DNA of 64,000 bases from Actinomadura sp. NBRC 104425 (GCF_030269545.1 NZ_BSTN01000003.1:248001-312000); one strand, 5' to 3'. Shown: positions 1 to 8,138, numbered from the stretch's first letter. The notes: generated by a model from the sequence alone, not told the origin. Made by a program: numbers and translations.

Positions 1-638
1 GTCTCCAGGCAGCAGTCCAGCAGCCGCAGCGGCTCGGCGATCCAGCGGGACGCCAGGTAGTCGTCCAGGGTGATGGGGTCGCGTTTGAGCGCGCGGGCGT
101 TCTTCACCGCGTTGGCGCGCTGGGTCACGGCGATGCGGCCCAGGTGCTCGTGCGTGGTGCCGTAGGCGTTCATGTGCGCGCGGGTGAACATGGCGAACTG
201 CTGCGGCGGCGCGAAGTAGCCGTACGGCGCCTGGTACTGCGCGTCGAAGACGGGGGCGGCGCCGCGTCCGGTGCCGCCCATGCGGAACTCCGACCGCGCG
301 TTGATGGCCCGGTAGCACACGACCGTGTCGGCGACGCCCGCGGCGACCGCCATGGCGGCCTGGCCGACCACCGCGTGCGAGACGCTGCCGCCGCCGAACT
401 GGTCGAGGTACCAGGACACCTCGGGAATGCCGAGCGCGGGCGCCACCACCCACGGCGGGACGGAGTCGCCGACGCGGTGGGTGGCCAGCGCGTCCACGTC
501 GTCGACGGACAGGCCGGCGTCGTCCAGGGCGGCCATGACGGCCCGCACGGCCAGGGTGAGCGTGGACACCCCCGAGTCCTTGCTGAACGGGGTGTAGCCG
601 ACCCCGGCGATCGCGGTCCGGTCGCGCAAGCCCGTCAC
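1..638 (-). CDS. Thiolase-superfamily lipid-transfer protein (SCP-x/Ltp type), 3' end outside window
   Basis: About 212 residues are visible from a GTG at 638; the C-terminus lies beyond the left edge. The start follows GGAGGG-like purines (minus strand, about 642-648). The N-terminus (RTAIAGVGYTPFSKDSG) and the block QFGGGSVSHAVVGQAAM match the thiolase fold of SCP-x/Ltp lipid-transfer proteins. The position where true thiolases carry the nucleophilic Cys is Gly/Ser here, so classical thiolysis is unlikely. Relatives such as Ltp2 act as retro-aldolases on steroid-CoA with a DUF35 partner (known for the family; applying it here is inference). It resembles the complete homologue at 13608-14756. 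A KstR2-type operator lies 14 bp upstream of the start codon, and the flavin reductase at 940 is divergent. Confidence 0.75.
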   Translation of the reverse strand, partial: MTGLRDRTAIAGVGYTPFSKDSGVSTLTLAVRAVMAALDDAGLSVDDVDALATHRVGDSVPPWVVAPALGIPEVSWYLDQFGGGSVSHAVVGQAAMAVAAGVADTVVCYRAINARSEFRMGGTGRGAAPVFDAQYQAPYGYFAPPQQFAMFTRAHMNAYGTTHEHLGRIAVTQRANAVKNARALKRDPITLDDYLASRWIAEPLRLLDCCLE

Positions 639-651
639 GCCGCCCTCCCAT

Positions 652-669
652 ACCAAGCAATCGCTTGCT
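652..669. promoter_or_regulatory. KstR2-type operator for thiolase-like gene
   Basis: ACCAAGC-aatc-GCTTGCT is an imperfect 18-bp palindrome with one mismatch to the window consensus ACCAAGC-N4-GCTTGGT. The embedded 14-mer (656-669) differs at one base from the known mycobacterial KstR2 motif AnCAAGnnCTTGnT. It lies 14 bp upstream of the GTG at 638, next to a possible -10 (TATGGG, minus strand, 652-647). Confidence 0.7.
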
Positions 670-871
670 TACGCGACTCTACTCCGCCGAAGGACCTAGG
701 TCCAGGATCGGACTTTCGTCGCATTCGACTGCTTTCAGGAATCGACCGGGCGCCGAATGCATTGCAATGGCACGCGGGGGCGGGCGGTCCCGCACCGCGC
801 AATGCCGGACACCGGCCCTGGAGACCGACCCAGGAGATCGGCACCGACGAACGGCGCCGAGACGGCCCGGC

Positions 872-901
872 TTGACACCGCGAACGGGGCCGCCCTATCG
901 T
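872..901 (+). promoter_or_regulatory. Sigma-70-type promoter of flavin reductase
   Basis: A perfect -35 TTGACA (872-877) is followed after 17 bp by CTATCG (895-900). Transcription would start near 907, inside the operator at 901-918, a position that would let a bound TetR repressor block initiation. Confidence 0.6.
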
Positions 902-918
902 CCAAGCAAGCGCTTGGC
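901..918. promoter_or_regulatory. KstR2-type operator for flavin reductase
   Basis: TCCAAGC-aagc-GCTTGGC: both arms CCAAGC/GCTTGG are perfect. The embedded 14-mer at 905-918 has one mismatch to AnCAAGnnCTTGnT. It covers the predicted transcription start and ends 21 bp before the ATG at 940. Confidence 0.7.
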
Positions 919-939
919 TAAGAGAAGGGATCGGGCACG

Positions 940-1587
940 ATGGCCGACGCCGCGACCGCGGCCGCGCCGGCCGGGGCGGCCACCGGGCCGCCGGCCGGCC
1001 GGAGCGCGCGCCGCCCGGCCGAGCGCCCCGCAGGCCAGGGAGTGGATCGCCGCATGCACGGATCGCCCAACGGCTCGTCCGCGTCCCCGGCCGACGGGGC
1101 GGTGACCGGCGTCGACTCCGCCCGGTTCCGGTCGGTGCTCAGCCGGTTCGCGACCGGGGTGGTCGCCATCACCGGCATCGACGCCGAAGCCGGCCGCCCC
1201 ACCGGCCTGGCCGCCAACTCGTTCACCTCCGTGTCGCTGGACCCGCCGCTGGTGGCCTTCTGCGTGGCGCACACCAGCACCACCTGGCCGCGGCTGCGCA
1301 GCGCGCCCCGCCTGTGCGTCAACATCCTGGGCGAGGGCCAGCTGGACGTGTGCCGGCAGCTCGCCGCCAAGGGCGGCGACAAGTTCGCCGGCATCGGCTG
1401 GAGCGCCTCGCCCAGCGGCGGGCCGGTCATCGACGGGGCGCTGGCGTGGATCGAGTGCTCGGTCGAGGACCAGCACGTCGCGGGCGACCACATGATCGTG
1501 GTGGCGCGGGTGCACCACCTGGACAAGCTGCACGACGGCGAGCCCCTGCTGTTCTACAACGGCGGCTACGGCCGCTTCGACGGCTGA
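940..1587 (+). CDS. Flavin reductase family protein (FMN-binding split barrel)
   Basis: A 215-residue protein. After a low-complexity Ala/Pro/Gly N-terminus (about 50 residues), the flavin-reductase core starts near residue 58 with FRSVLSRFATGVVAIT and continues through GLAANSFTSVSLDPPLVAFCVA and SPRLC-type strands to FYNGGYGRF. Such enzymes use NAD(P)H to reduce FMN/FAD for two-component monooxygenases, including LLM-type enzymes like those encoded elsewhere in the window. The ATG at 940 is preceded by AGAAGGGA about 10 bp away; an internal ATG at 1054 would remove the low-complexity leader. A TTGACA promoter with a KstR2-type operator controls it. The stop codon lies in the first unit of a 24-bp tandem repeat. 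Confidence 0.85.
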   Translation: MADAATAAAPAGAATGPPAGRSARRPAERPAGQGVDRRMHGSPNGSSASPADGAVTGVDSARFRSVLSRFATGVVAITGIDAEAGRPTGLAANSFTSVSLDPPLVAFCVAHTSTTWPRLRSAPRLCVNILGEGQLDVCRQLAAKGGDKFAGIGWSASPSGGPVIDGALAWIECSVEDQHVAGDHMIVVARVHHLDKLHDGEPLLFYNGGYGRFDG

Positions 1588-1663
1588 GCCGGCCGCTGAT
1601 CCGGCGGCTGAGCCGGCCGCTGATCCGGCGGCTGAGCCGGCCGCTGATCCGGCGGCTGAGCCG
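1582..1663. repeat. 24-bp tandem repeat, about 3.4 copies
   Basis: Three perfect copies of a 24-bp unit (1582-1605, 1606-1629, 1630-1653; unit begins GGCTGAGCCGGCCGC) plus a 10-bp partial copy. It starts inside the last codons of the flavin reductase. Each unit carries two TGA codons in that reading frame, so the coding end is duplicated with its stop. It fills the gap to the convergent ROK gene. Confidence 0.9.
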
Positions 1664-1678
1664 CGGGGCCGCCGCCGC

Positions 1679-2944
1679 TCACGGGACCGGCGCGTCCTCC
1701 GGCGTGGTGCGCAGCCGCGCCAGCACCTGGACGGGGTCGGACAGCACGTCGGCGAACGCGAACTCCGCCGCCCCCACCAGCGTGGTGTCGTCCGCCAGCG
1801 CGGCCGTGCGCAGCTTCACCCGCTCGCGCGGCGCGGCCAGCGCGCCCGTCGCCAGCACGCTGCGCACCTGCGCGGCCGCGCCGAGGTAGACGTCGCGCAG
1901 CGTGCCCCCGAAGATGACCATCCCGGGGTTGAAGATGTTGACCAGGTCGGCGACGCCGCGGCCGAGCCAGGTGCCGACCCGGTGCAGGGCATCGCGGGCC
2001 ACCACGTCGCCGCGCGCCGCCGCGTCCACCACCGCGCGCACCGCCTCGCGCCCCGGCACCTGCGGCGACTCGCGCCGCCCGGCCAGGTCGAGCAGGGTGC
2101 GCTCGCCGACCTCGGCCTCCAGGCAGCCGCGCGAACCGCAGGCGCAGCGGCGGCCGCCCGGGTTGACGACCATGTGGCCGATCTCGCCGCCGTAGCCGTC
2201 CTCGCCGCCCAGCAGGCGCCCGCCGGTGATGATGCCGCCGCCGACGCCCACGTCGCCGTGCAGGTAGATCAGGTCGTTGACGCCCACGCCCGCGCCGCGC
2301 TCGTGCTCGGCCAGCGCGCCCAGGTTGGCGTCGTTGCACACCGCGACCGGCACGCCGAGGCCGAGCCGCCGCGACAGCACCTCGCCGACCGCGACGCCGC
2401 GCACGTCCAGGTTCGGGCCGAACATCACGCGGTCGTCGGAGCGGCGCACGATGCCGGGGAACGCCAGCGCCGCGCCCACGCAGGTCGCCTCGTCCCCGGC
2501 CTTGCGCACCAGCGAGCGCGCCGCCGCCGCCAGCGCGCTCACCATCTCGTGCGGATCGGCCGCCGCCCCCGGGGCGGCGGCGCCGCTGCCCGCGGCGGGG
2601 CGGGCGGCCTCGCGGCGGTCGAGGATGACGCCGCCCAGCCCGACCCGCGCCACGGTGAGCCGGTCCACGCCCACGTCGAACGCCAGCACGTACACCCGCG
2701 TCGACTCCGGCCGCACCACCAGCGACGGCCGCCCCGCGCGGCGGCCGGGGCGGCGCGGCAGCTCCTCGCGCACCAGCCCGGCCGCGGTCAGATCGGACGT
2801 CAGCGCCATGATCGTGCTGCGGTTGAGCCCGAGGGTCTCGGCGAGGGTGGCCCGCGACGCCGGGCCCCGCACGTGCACGAAGCGCAGCAGCGCGCCCAGG
2901 TTGTGCCGCCGGATCTCCTCTTGCGACGGGCCTGCCCTCATCAT
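1679..2944 (-). CDS. ROK family transcriptional regulator (XylR/NagC type)
   Basis: A 421-residue regulator. The N-terminal winged helix-turn-helix (about residues 5-75; GPASRATLAETLGLNRSTI) precedes a ROK sugar-binding domain. Visible ROK features are VCNDANLGALAEH, DVGVGGGIITGG, the EIGHM segment and the zinc motif CACGSRGCLE. It is the last gene of the sugar ABC operon: its ATG overlaps the upstream ATPase stop (ATGATGA), which implies translational coupling. It most likely represses the transporter in the absence of sugar ligand; candidate operators lie upstream of the binding-protein gene (7337-7357 and 7401-7419). The sugar cannot be read from sequence, although the XylFGH-like partners suggest xylose or a related pentose. 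A second in-frame ATG lies at 2941. Confidence 0.9.
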   Translation of the reverse strand: MMRAGPSQEEIRRHNLGALLRFVHVRGPASRATLAETLGLNRSTIMALTSDLTAAGLVREELPRRPGRRAGRPSLVVRPESTRVYVLAFDVGVDRLTVARVGLGGVILDRREAARPAAGSGAAAPGAAADPHEMVSALAAAARSLVRKAGDEATCVGAALAFPGIVRRSDDRVMFGPNLDVRGVAVGEVLSRRLGLGVPVAVCNDANLGALAEHERGAGVGVNDLIYLHGDVGVGGGIITGGRLLGGEDGYGGEIGHMVVNPGGRRCACGSRGCLEAEVGERTLLDLAGRRESPQVPGREAVRAVVDAAARGDVVARDALHRVGTWLGRGVADLVNIFNPGMVIFGGTLRDVYLGAAAQVRSVLATGALAAPRERVKLRTAALADDTTLVGAAEFAFADVLSDPVQVLARLRTTPEDAPVP

Positions 2945-3750
2945 GCGGGCGGCTCCGCCGCCGGCGAGGGGACGTCCGCGCCGAGCGGCCCGCCCGGCTG
3001 CTCCAGGGTCGCGCTGCGCCCGGCGGTGATCAGCTCGACCACCTGGGTGTGGGTGACGTCGGCGGTGCGCACCTGGGCGACCATCCGGCCGAGGTACAGC
3101 GCGGCGATCCGGTCGGACACCGCGAACACGTCGTTCATGTTGTGCGAGATCAGCACCACCGCCAGGCCGCGGTCGGCCAGGCGCCGCACCAGCTCCAGCA
3201 CCTGCCGGGTCTGCGCCACCCCCAGCGCCGACGACGGCTCGTCCAGGATGACCACCTTGGAGTCGCCGAGCACCGCGCGGGCGATCGCGACGGTCTGCCG
3301 CTGCCCGCCCGACAACGCCCACACCGGCTGGCGCACCGAACCGGTCATCCGCACCGACAGCCCGGCCAGGATGTCGGCGGCGACCTCCTCCATCTCGGCC
3401 TCGTCCAGCACCATGCCGCGGCGGCGCTCGCGGCCGAGGAACAGGTTCTGCACGATGTCGAGGTTCTCGCACAGGGCCAGGTCCTGGTGGACGACCTCGA
3501 TGCCGAGCGAGGCCGCCTCGCGGGGGCTGTCCACCCGGACCGGGCGGCCCTCGAACAGGTACTCGCCGCGGTCCCGCCGCACGATCCCGGCCATGCACTT
3601 GACCAGCGTGGTCTTGCCGGCGCCGTTGTCGCCGACCAGCGCGGTGACCTCGCCGGGGTAGGCGACGAAGTCGACGTCGTGCAGCACCGTGACGGGTCCG
3701 AAGCTCTTGTGGACGCCGCGCAGGTCCAGGACGGGCGTGACTGCTGACAT
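2941..3750 (-). CDS. Sugar ABC transporter ATPase, second copy
   Basis: A 269-residue single-domain ATPase with Walker A GDNGAGKTT, Q-loop VVHQDLAL, signature LSGGQRQTVAIARA, Walker B VVILDEPSSALG and switch His in VLISHNMND. It resembles the ATPase at 5271-6056 over almost its whole length, so the operon contains two paralogous half-size ATPases rather than one XylG/RbsA-type tandem ATPase. They may form a heterodimer, or one may have been added by duplication. It is separated from the permease gene by 227 bp and overlaps the ROK gene by four bases. The C-terminal tail (about 25 residues) is Pro/Ala-rich. Confidence 0.9.
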   Translation of the reverse strand: MSAVTPVLDLRGVHKSFGPVTVLHDVDFVAYPGEVTALVGDNGAGKTTLVKCMAGIVRRDRGEYLFEGRPVRVDSPREAASLGIEVVHQDLALCENLDIVQNLFLGRERRRGMVLDEAEMEEVAADILAGLSVRMTGSVRQPVWALSGGQRQTVAIARAVLGDSKVVILDEPSSALGVAQTRQVLELVRRLADRGLAVVLISHNMNDVFAVSDRIAALYLGRMVAQVRTADVTHTQVVELITAGRSATLEQPGGPLGADVPSPAAEPPA

Positions 3751-3977
3751 GCCGAGGGGCTCCCACCGTGCCGCCCCGCCGAGGGCGGCGGAGCGGTCCT
3801 GACCGGTGAGCCTAGCAGTTTCCCAGCCTGCGGCAGCGGCGCTCGGAGCCGTGCGGGCGGCGGGCGGACCGGCCCCCGCCCACGTCGGGGCCTCCGCCGG
3901 GGACCCGGCGTGGGCCGGGTCCCCGGCTCGGCCGCCGCCCCTGCCGCGCGGGAACCATCCGGACAGGGCGGGCAGGC

Positions 3978-5258
3978 TCACCGCCCCGTCGCCGCCCTCC
4001 GCCGCCGGGCCAGCGCGTCGATGCTGGCCGCCAGCAGCAGCACCGACCCGGTGATGAGGTAGTTGGCGTACGCCTTGGCGCCCAGCAGGCCGAGGCCGTT
4101 GGCGATGACGGCCACCACCAGGCCGCCGAGCACCGCGTCGCGGGCCTTGCCCCGCCCGCCGAACAGGCTCGTCCCGCCGATCACCGCCGCGCCCACGCCG
4201 AGCAGCAGCGTGTTGCCCGCGCCGGCGTCGGGGGTGACCGAGTTCAGCCGGGACGCGGCCACGATCCCGCTGACCGCCGCCAGCCCCGAGCAGATCATGA
4301 ACACGGACATGCGGATGCGGGTCACGTTGATCCCGGCGCGGCGGGCGGCCTCGGCGTTGCCGCCGACGGCGTAGATGTGCCGCCCGTAGGCGGTGCGGGT
4401 CAGCACGAACGTGCACACGATCAGCAGCACGCCCACCAGCGGCACGCCCCACGGGATGCCCGCCAGCGTGATCAGCGGGCTGGGAGCGCGGTCCAGGCTG
4501 AGCAGGTAGGTGACGAACAGCAGCGCCAGCGCGACCACCACGCACTGGGCGGCCACCAGCTGCAGCGGACGGCCCGCCAGCCTGCGCGCCCGCTGCTGCT
4601 GCCAGCGCCCCAGCTGGATCGCGGCGTAGCCGACGGCGCACAGCACCGCCAGCACCCAGCCCAGCCAGACCGGCATGTTCTTGTTGGCCAGCGCCACGAT
4701 CACCTCGTCGCGCACCGGCACCGTACCGCCCTCGCCGATCAGCCGCAGCGTGATGCCCTGCAGGCCGAGGAACAGCGCGAGCGTCACCACGAACGACGGT
4801 ATCCGGATCACCGCCACCAGCCAGCCGATGGCGGTGCCGATCACGATGCCGACGGCCACCGCCGCCAGCACCGCCACGTACCACGGCTGGTCGGCCTCGA
4901 CGATGAGCTTGGCCATCACCGCCGCGCACACGCCGCTGGCGACGCCGGCCGACAGGTCGATCTCGCCGAGCAGCAGCACGAACACCAGGCCCATCGCCAG
5001 GATCGTCACCGGCAGCGCCTGGACGAACAGGTTGGCGATGTTGCGCTCGCTCAGGAAGGTCTCGGGGCGCAGCGCGGTGAACAGCACCACCAGCCCGGCC
5101 AGGCCGAGGATCGCCGGAAGCGCGCCGAGGTCGCCCGAGCGCACCCGGCTCCAGTAGTCGAGCGCGGCCGACCGCACGTCGTGCGTCCTGCGGTCGACGG
5201 CGAAGTCGGAGTCCGCCAGCGTCGCCGCGGCGGCGCCCTTTGACATTTCGGTGGACAT
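3978..5258 (-). CDS. Sugar ABC transporter permease (XylH-like)
   Basis: A 426-residue integral membrane protein of the BPD_transp_2 family. Hydrophobic helices begin near residue 46 and run to the C-terminus. The motif LLGEIDLSAGVASGVCA and the segments IPSFVVTLALFLGLQG and GGTSLFGGRGKARDAVLGG are typical for XylH/RbsC permeases. It forms the membrane channel for the binding protein at 6163-7236. The ATG at 5258 has AAAGGAAG about 7 bp upstream and lies 12 bp after the stop of the ATPase gene at 5271, so the genes are cotranscribed. The cytoplasmic N-terminus of about 45 residues is charged. Confidence 0.9.
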   Translation of the reverse strand: MSTEMSKGAAAATLADSDFAVDRRTHDVRSAALDYWSRVRSGDLGALPAILGLAGLVVLFTALRPETFLSERNIANLFVQALPVTILAMGLVFVLLLGEIDLSAGVASGVCAAVMAKLIVEADQPWYVAVLAAVAVGIVIGTAIGWLVAVIRIPSFVVTLALFLGLQGITLRLIGEGGTVPVRDEVIVALANKNMPVWLGWVLAVLCAVGYAAIQLGRWQQQRARRLAGRPLQLVAAQCVVVALALLFVTYLLSLDRAPSPLITLAGIPWGVPLVGVLLIVCTFVLTRTAYGRHIYAVGGNAEAARRAGINVTRIRMSVFMICSGLAAVSGIVAASRLNSVTPDAGAGNTLLLGVGAAVIGGTSLFGGRGKARDAVLGGLVVAVIANGLGLLGAKAYANYLITGSVLLLAASIDALARRRRAATGR

Positions 5259-5270
5259 CGCGATCTTCCT

Positions 5271-6056
5271 TTAGATGTTCTCGGCCGCGGTCGCCGGGGC
5301 GAGCCCCAGGTCGCCGGACCGGCCCGCGGTGATCAGTTCGACGACCTGGGCGTGGGTGACGTCGGCGCGCCGCACCTCGGCGGCCACCCGGCCCAGGTAG
5401 AGGGCGGTGATGCGGTCCGCCACCTCGAACACGTCGTTCATGTTGTGCGAGATCAGCACCACGGCGTGGCCGGTGTCGGCCAGCCGCCGGACCAGATCGA
5501 GCACCTGCCGGGTCTGCGCCACGCCGAGCGCCGCGGTGGGCTCGTCCAGGATGACCACCTTCGACTCCCACAGCGCGGCCTTGGCGATCGCGACGGTCTG
5601 CCGCTGCCCGCCGGACAGGCTGGCCACCTGCTGCCGGACGGACTTGACGGTGCGGACCGACAGCCGGGCCAGCGTCTCACGCGCCGCCTCCTCCATCGAG
5701 TCCTCGTCGAGCACGATGCCCCGGCGCCGTTCCCGGCCGAGGAACATGTTCTGCACGATGTCCAGATTGTCGGCGAGGGCCAGGTCCTGGTAGACGACCT
5801 CGATGCCGAGCGCCGCGGCGTCCCGGGGACCGCTGATCTGCACCGGCCGGCCCTCGAACTCGATGCGCCCCGAGTCGATCGGGTGGATGCCGGCGATGCT
5901 CTTGATCAGTGTGGACTTGCCCGCGCCGTTGTCGCCGACCAGGGCCATCACCTCGCCGCGGTGCACGGCGAAGTCCACGTCGTGCAGGACGTGGACGGGA
6001 CCGAAGCTCTTGTTGACCCCGATCAGCCGGAGTACGGGTTCACCGTTGTCTGCCAC
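5271..6056 (-). CDS. Sugar ABC transporter ATPase, first copy (XylG-like)
   Basis: A 261-residue cytoplasmic ATPase that powers sugar uptake with the adjacent permease. It shows Walker A GDNGAGKST, Q-loop VYQDLALADN, signature SLSGGQRQTVAIAKA, Walker B VVILDEPTAALG and LISHNMNDVF. It is half the size of enterobacterial XylG, which has two nucleotide-binding domains; single-domain versions are common in actinobacteria. The GTG start at 6056 is preceded by GAAGGG seven bases upstream. A large stem-loop (6084-6157) separates it from the binding-protein gene, which probably reduces its expression relative to the binding protein. Confidence 0.9.
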   Translation of the reverse strand: MADNGEPVLRLIGVNKSFGPVHVLHDVDFAVHRGEVMALVGDNGAGKSTLIKSIAGIHPIDSGRIEFEGRPVQISGPRDAAALGIEVVYQDLALADNLDIVQNMFLGRERRRGIVLDEDSMEEAARETLARLSVRTVKSVRQQVASLSGGQRQTVAIAKAALWESKVVILDEPTAALGVAQTRQVLDLVRRLADTGHAVVLISHNMNDVFEVADRITALYLGRVAAEVRRADVTHAQVVELITAGRSGDLGLAPATAAENI

Positions 6057-6083
6057 GTGTTTCCCTTCGGGAGCGGGTGGCCC

Positions 6084-6157
6084 GCGGCGGGCCCCGGGCG
6101 CGCACTGCGCCGTGCGGCGCGGGAGGAGCGCGCGCCCCCAGCGGAGGGGCCCGCCGC
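6084..6157 (-). other. Large intercistronic stem-loop after binding-protein gene
   Basis: Perfect 12-bp arms (6084-6095, GCGGCGGGCCCC; 6146-6157) enclose a nested 8-bp stem (6096-6103 with 6130-6137, GGGCGCGC/GCGCGCCC). The structure begins a few bases after the binding-protein stop codon and lacks a T-run. In binding-protein operons such stems commonly protect the upstream mRNA or attenuate readthrough; applying that role here is inference. Confidence 0.7.
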
Positions 6158-6162
6158 AGGGG

Positions 6163-7236
6163 TCACTGAATTCCGGCGTCCTTGCACTTGGCGGCGTAGG
6201 CGCCCTTGCACAGGTCGTCCTTCTTGACGAACCCGTCGTCCACGACCTGCTTGACGTTCTCCTTGTACACCGCGATGGGGGTCAGCAGCACCGAGGGCAC
6301 GTTGCGCTTGCCCTGCGGGTCGTTCACCGTGCCGTTGGTCTCGGCCTTCTCGCCCTTGATCAGCGCGACCGCCAGCTTGGCCGCCGCGTCGGCCTCCTGC
6401 TTGACCGGCTTGTAGACCGTCATGCACTGGTTGCCGTCCAGGATGTTCTGCAGCCCCTCAAGGGTGGCGTCCTGGCCGGTCACCGGCACCTTGCCGGCCT
6501 CGCCGTTCTTCTTCAGGATCGAGATGGCCGCGTTGCCGACGCCGTCGTTGGCGGCCAGCACGCCGTCGATCTTGCCGTTCTGCTGCGTCCACATCTGCTC
6601 GAAGATCGTGGCGGCCTGCTGGTTGTCCCAGTTCGGCACCGCCTGCTCGGCGACCTTCTTGTAGGTGGAGACCTTGTCGAGCACGCTGTGCGCGCCCTGG
6701 GCGAAGAGGGTGGCGTTGTTGTCGGTGGCCGCGCCGTTGAGGTAGACGATGTCGGCGTCCTTGTCGCCCAGGCACTTCTGCAGGCCCTTGCCGAGCTCCT
6801 CGCCGACCTTGACGTTGTCGAACGAGACGTAGTAGTCGGCGACGCCGCCCAGGGTGAGCCGGTCGTAGTCGATCGTCTTGACGCCCTGCTGCTGCGCCTT
6901 GCGCTGCACCGCGGCGGCGGAGTTGGAGTCGATGCCGTCCACCACCAGCACGGTGACACCGTTGGTGATCATCTGGTCGGCGATGGTCTGGAACCGCTGG
7001 GTGTCGCCCTCGGCGTTCTGGATGTCGTACTCGACGCCGGCCGCCTTGAACGCCTGCTCCAGGTACGGCCGGTCGAAGCTCTCGTAGCGGACCGAGGACT
7101 TGGTGTCCGGGAGGATCACGCCGATCTTGCCCTTGGACGACTCGGACGAGGCTTCGCCGGAGTCGTCCCCGCACGCGGTGAGCGTGAGCGCCGCCGCCGC
7201 GGAGACGGCGGCGAGGCTGAGGATCCCCTTGCGCAT
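6163..7236 (-). CDS. Sugar ABC transporter substrate-binding lipoprotein (XylF-like)
   Basis: A 357-residue secreted lipoprotein. The N-terminus MRKGILSLAAVSAAAALTL leads to a lipobox TLTACGD (Cys near residue 22), followed by a Ser/Glu-rich linker. The mature domain begins with KIGVILPDTKSSVRYESFDRP, typical of XylF-class periplasmic-binding-protein-type-1 proteins, and includes VLAANDGVGNAAI and PVTGQDATLEGLQNI. The ATG at 7236 has AAAGGA ten bases upstream. It is the first gene of the operon xylF-ATPase-permease-ATPase-ROK. Xylose is the best guess for the ligand from family resemblance. Confidence 0.9.
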   Translation of the reverse strand: MRKGILSLAAVSAAAALTLTACGDDSGEASSESSKGKIGVILPDTKSSVRYESFDRPYLEQAFKAAGVEYDIQNAEGDTQRFQTIADQMITNGVTVLVVDGIDSNSAAAVQRKAQQQGVKTIDYDRLTLGGVADYYVSFDNVKVGEELGKGLQKCLGDKDADIVYLNGAATDNNATLFAQGAHSVLDKVSTYKKVAEQAVPNWDNQQAATIFEQMWTQQNGKIDGVLAANDGVGNAAISILKKNGEAGKVPVTGQDATLEGLQNILDGNQCMTVYKPVKQEADAAAKLAVALIKGEKAETNGTVNDPQGKRNVPSVLLTPIAVYKENVKQVVDDGFVKKDDLCKGAYAAKCKDAGIQ

Positions 7237-7336
7237 GTGCACGGGTCCTTTCTCGGGGGTCGGCCGCGGCCGGCGCGGCCGGGGGTTGACGGGGTGGGAC
7301 GCGCGCGGCACCGTGACCGGGATCACGAACCGCGCG

Positions 7337-7357
7337 TATGTTGTGCCCCGCAACATA
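7337..7357. promoter_or_regulatory. Inverted repeat, candidate ROK operator 1
   Basis: TATGTTG and CAACATA form perfect 7-bp arms separated by 7 bp, about 100 bp upstream of the binding-protein start. A ROK regulator is encoded at the end of the same operon. Its centre is about 63 bp, close to six helical turns, from the second repeat at 7401-7419. Confidence 0.5.
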
Positions 7358-7400
7358 TGTCGCCTCCCCCGGGCTCGCCAAGACGCTGCCGCCACCGAAT

Positions 7401-7419
7401 TTGTTGGAGCCGGTAACAA
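7401..7419. promoter_or_regulatory. Inverted repeat, candidate ROK operator 2
   Basis: TTGTT and AACAA arms separated by 9 bp, similar in half-site (TTGTT/AACAA, TGTTG/CAACA) to the repeat at 7337-7357. TTGTT/AACAA half-sites are common in XylR-type ROK operators. Confidence 0.35.
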
Positions 7420-7572
7420 TCCCGTAACGCGAGATCAAAGCGGATGTCGCTTGCCTGCGGGAGCCGACCGGGCGGGCGGCGGCACATCACCGCAGCGCGA
7501 ACCGAATGTTTTCCGCCTCAACATTCACCCCGGGGCAGCGGCCGCGGGCGGCGGAGGGAGGGCATGCGAAAA

Positions 7573-7616
7573 GCGTGATCATGCAGGCCCGGTCGTCGGC
7601 GGCTGCATGATCACGC
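7573..7616 (-). terminator. Intrinsic terminator of the 102-residue gene
   Basis: Perfect 14-bp arms (7573-7586, GCGTGATCATGCAG; 7603-7616) with a 16-nt loop, followed in the leftward direction by TTTT (7572-7569). It lies about 30 bp after the stop of the gene at 7645-7953. Confidence 0.7.
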
Positions 7617-7644
7617 CGTCTGGTCCGTCATGCGGCGCGCGGGG

Positions 7645-7953
7645 TCAGTCCGCGGCCAGGACCGCCGCGACGCGGGCGGCCGCGGCGGTGACGTCGTCGG
7701 CGGCCGCGATGCGCTCGGCCCACGACCACCAGTACCACCACCCGTCCGCGCCGTCCTCGACCAGGATGTTCTCCGTGAGGACGGACGCGGCCGGATTGAT
7801 CACGTGCAGGCTGGGCGCACCGTCGCGCGGGACGGTGAGCCGCGCGCGCAACCCCCGCCGCCGCAGCTCCTCGCCGAGCCTCTCCAGATAGTCGATCCGC
7901 GTTGCGGACAACGCGGCCGTTCCCGTGTCAGGCGCCATCTCGTCAGGCGTCAT
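7645..7953 (-). CDS. Small hypothetical protein
   Basis: A 102-residue soluble protein, start ATG at 7953 with GGAGAAG seven bases upstream. It has a charged N-terminal helix (RIDYLERLGEELRRRGLRARL), a beta segment (SLHVINPAASVLTENILVED) and a tryptophan-rich block GWWYWWSWAERIAAADDV. The layout, a small protein with a WWYWWSW block after predicted strands, occurs in actinomycete orphan proteins of unknown function. The unrelated 76-residue protein at 13318 has a loosely similar composition. No catalytic motif is visible. It stands alone with its own terminator. Confidence 0.7.
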   Translation of the reverse strand: MTPDEMAPDTGTAALSATRIDYLERLGEELRRRGLRARLTVPRDGAPSLHVINPAASVLTENILVEDGADGWWYWWSWAERIAAADDVTAAAARVAAVLAAD

Positions 7954-8138
7954 CCCGCTTCTCCAACCTGGGGCGCCCCGCGCCCCGCCATGGACTCCGC
8001 GCGGCCCGACCAGGCCAGCCTGACGCGTCACCGGGACGGACGCAAGCACTTCGGGCAGGTCAGCGCGGTCATCGCCGCCCCCCGCCGGGCATTCGGGATA
8101 TCTTGCGCGTAGCACTCGCGAGCAAAGGCAGGAGACCG

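Larger units (their letters stand above)
639..939. other. Divergent intergenic region with two operators
   Basis: This 301-bp region separates the leftward thiolase-like gene and the rightward flavin reductase. It holds one KstR2-type palindrome near each gene (652-669 and 901-918) and a consensus-like promoter for the flavin reductase. I see no credible gene between them. Confidence 0.6.
7237..7644. other. Intergenic region: sugar operon promoter side and terminator
   Basis: This 408-bp region contains two inverted repeats that may bind the ROK regulator (7337-7357, 7401-7419) and a strong stem-loop at 7573-7616 that ends the leftward gene at 7645. I find no credible additional gene. Confidence 0.5.

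Noticed and set aside
144..875. Long rightward reading frames over the left edge
   Set aside because: They mirror the leftward thiolase-like gene, are Arg/His/Gly-rich and show no family motifs.
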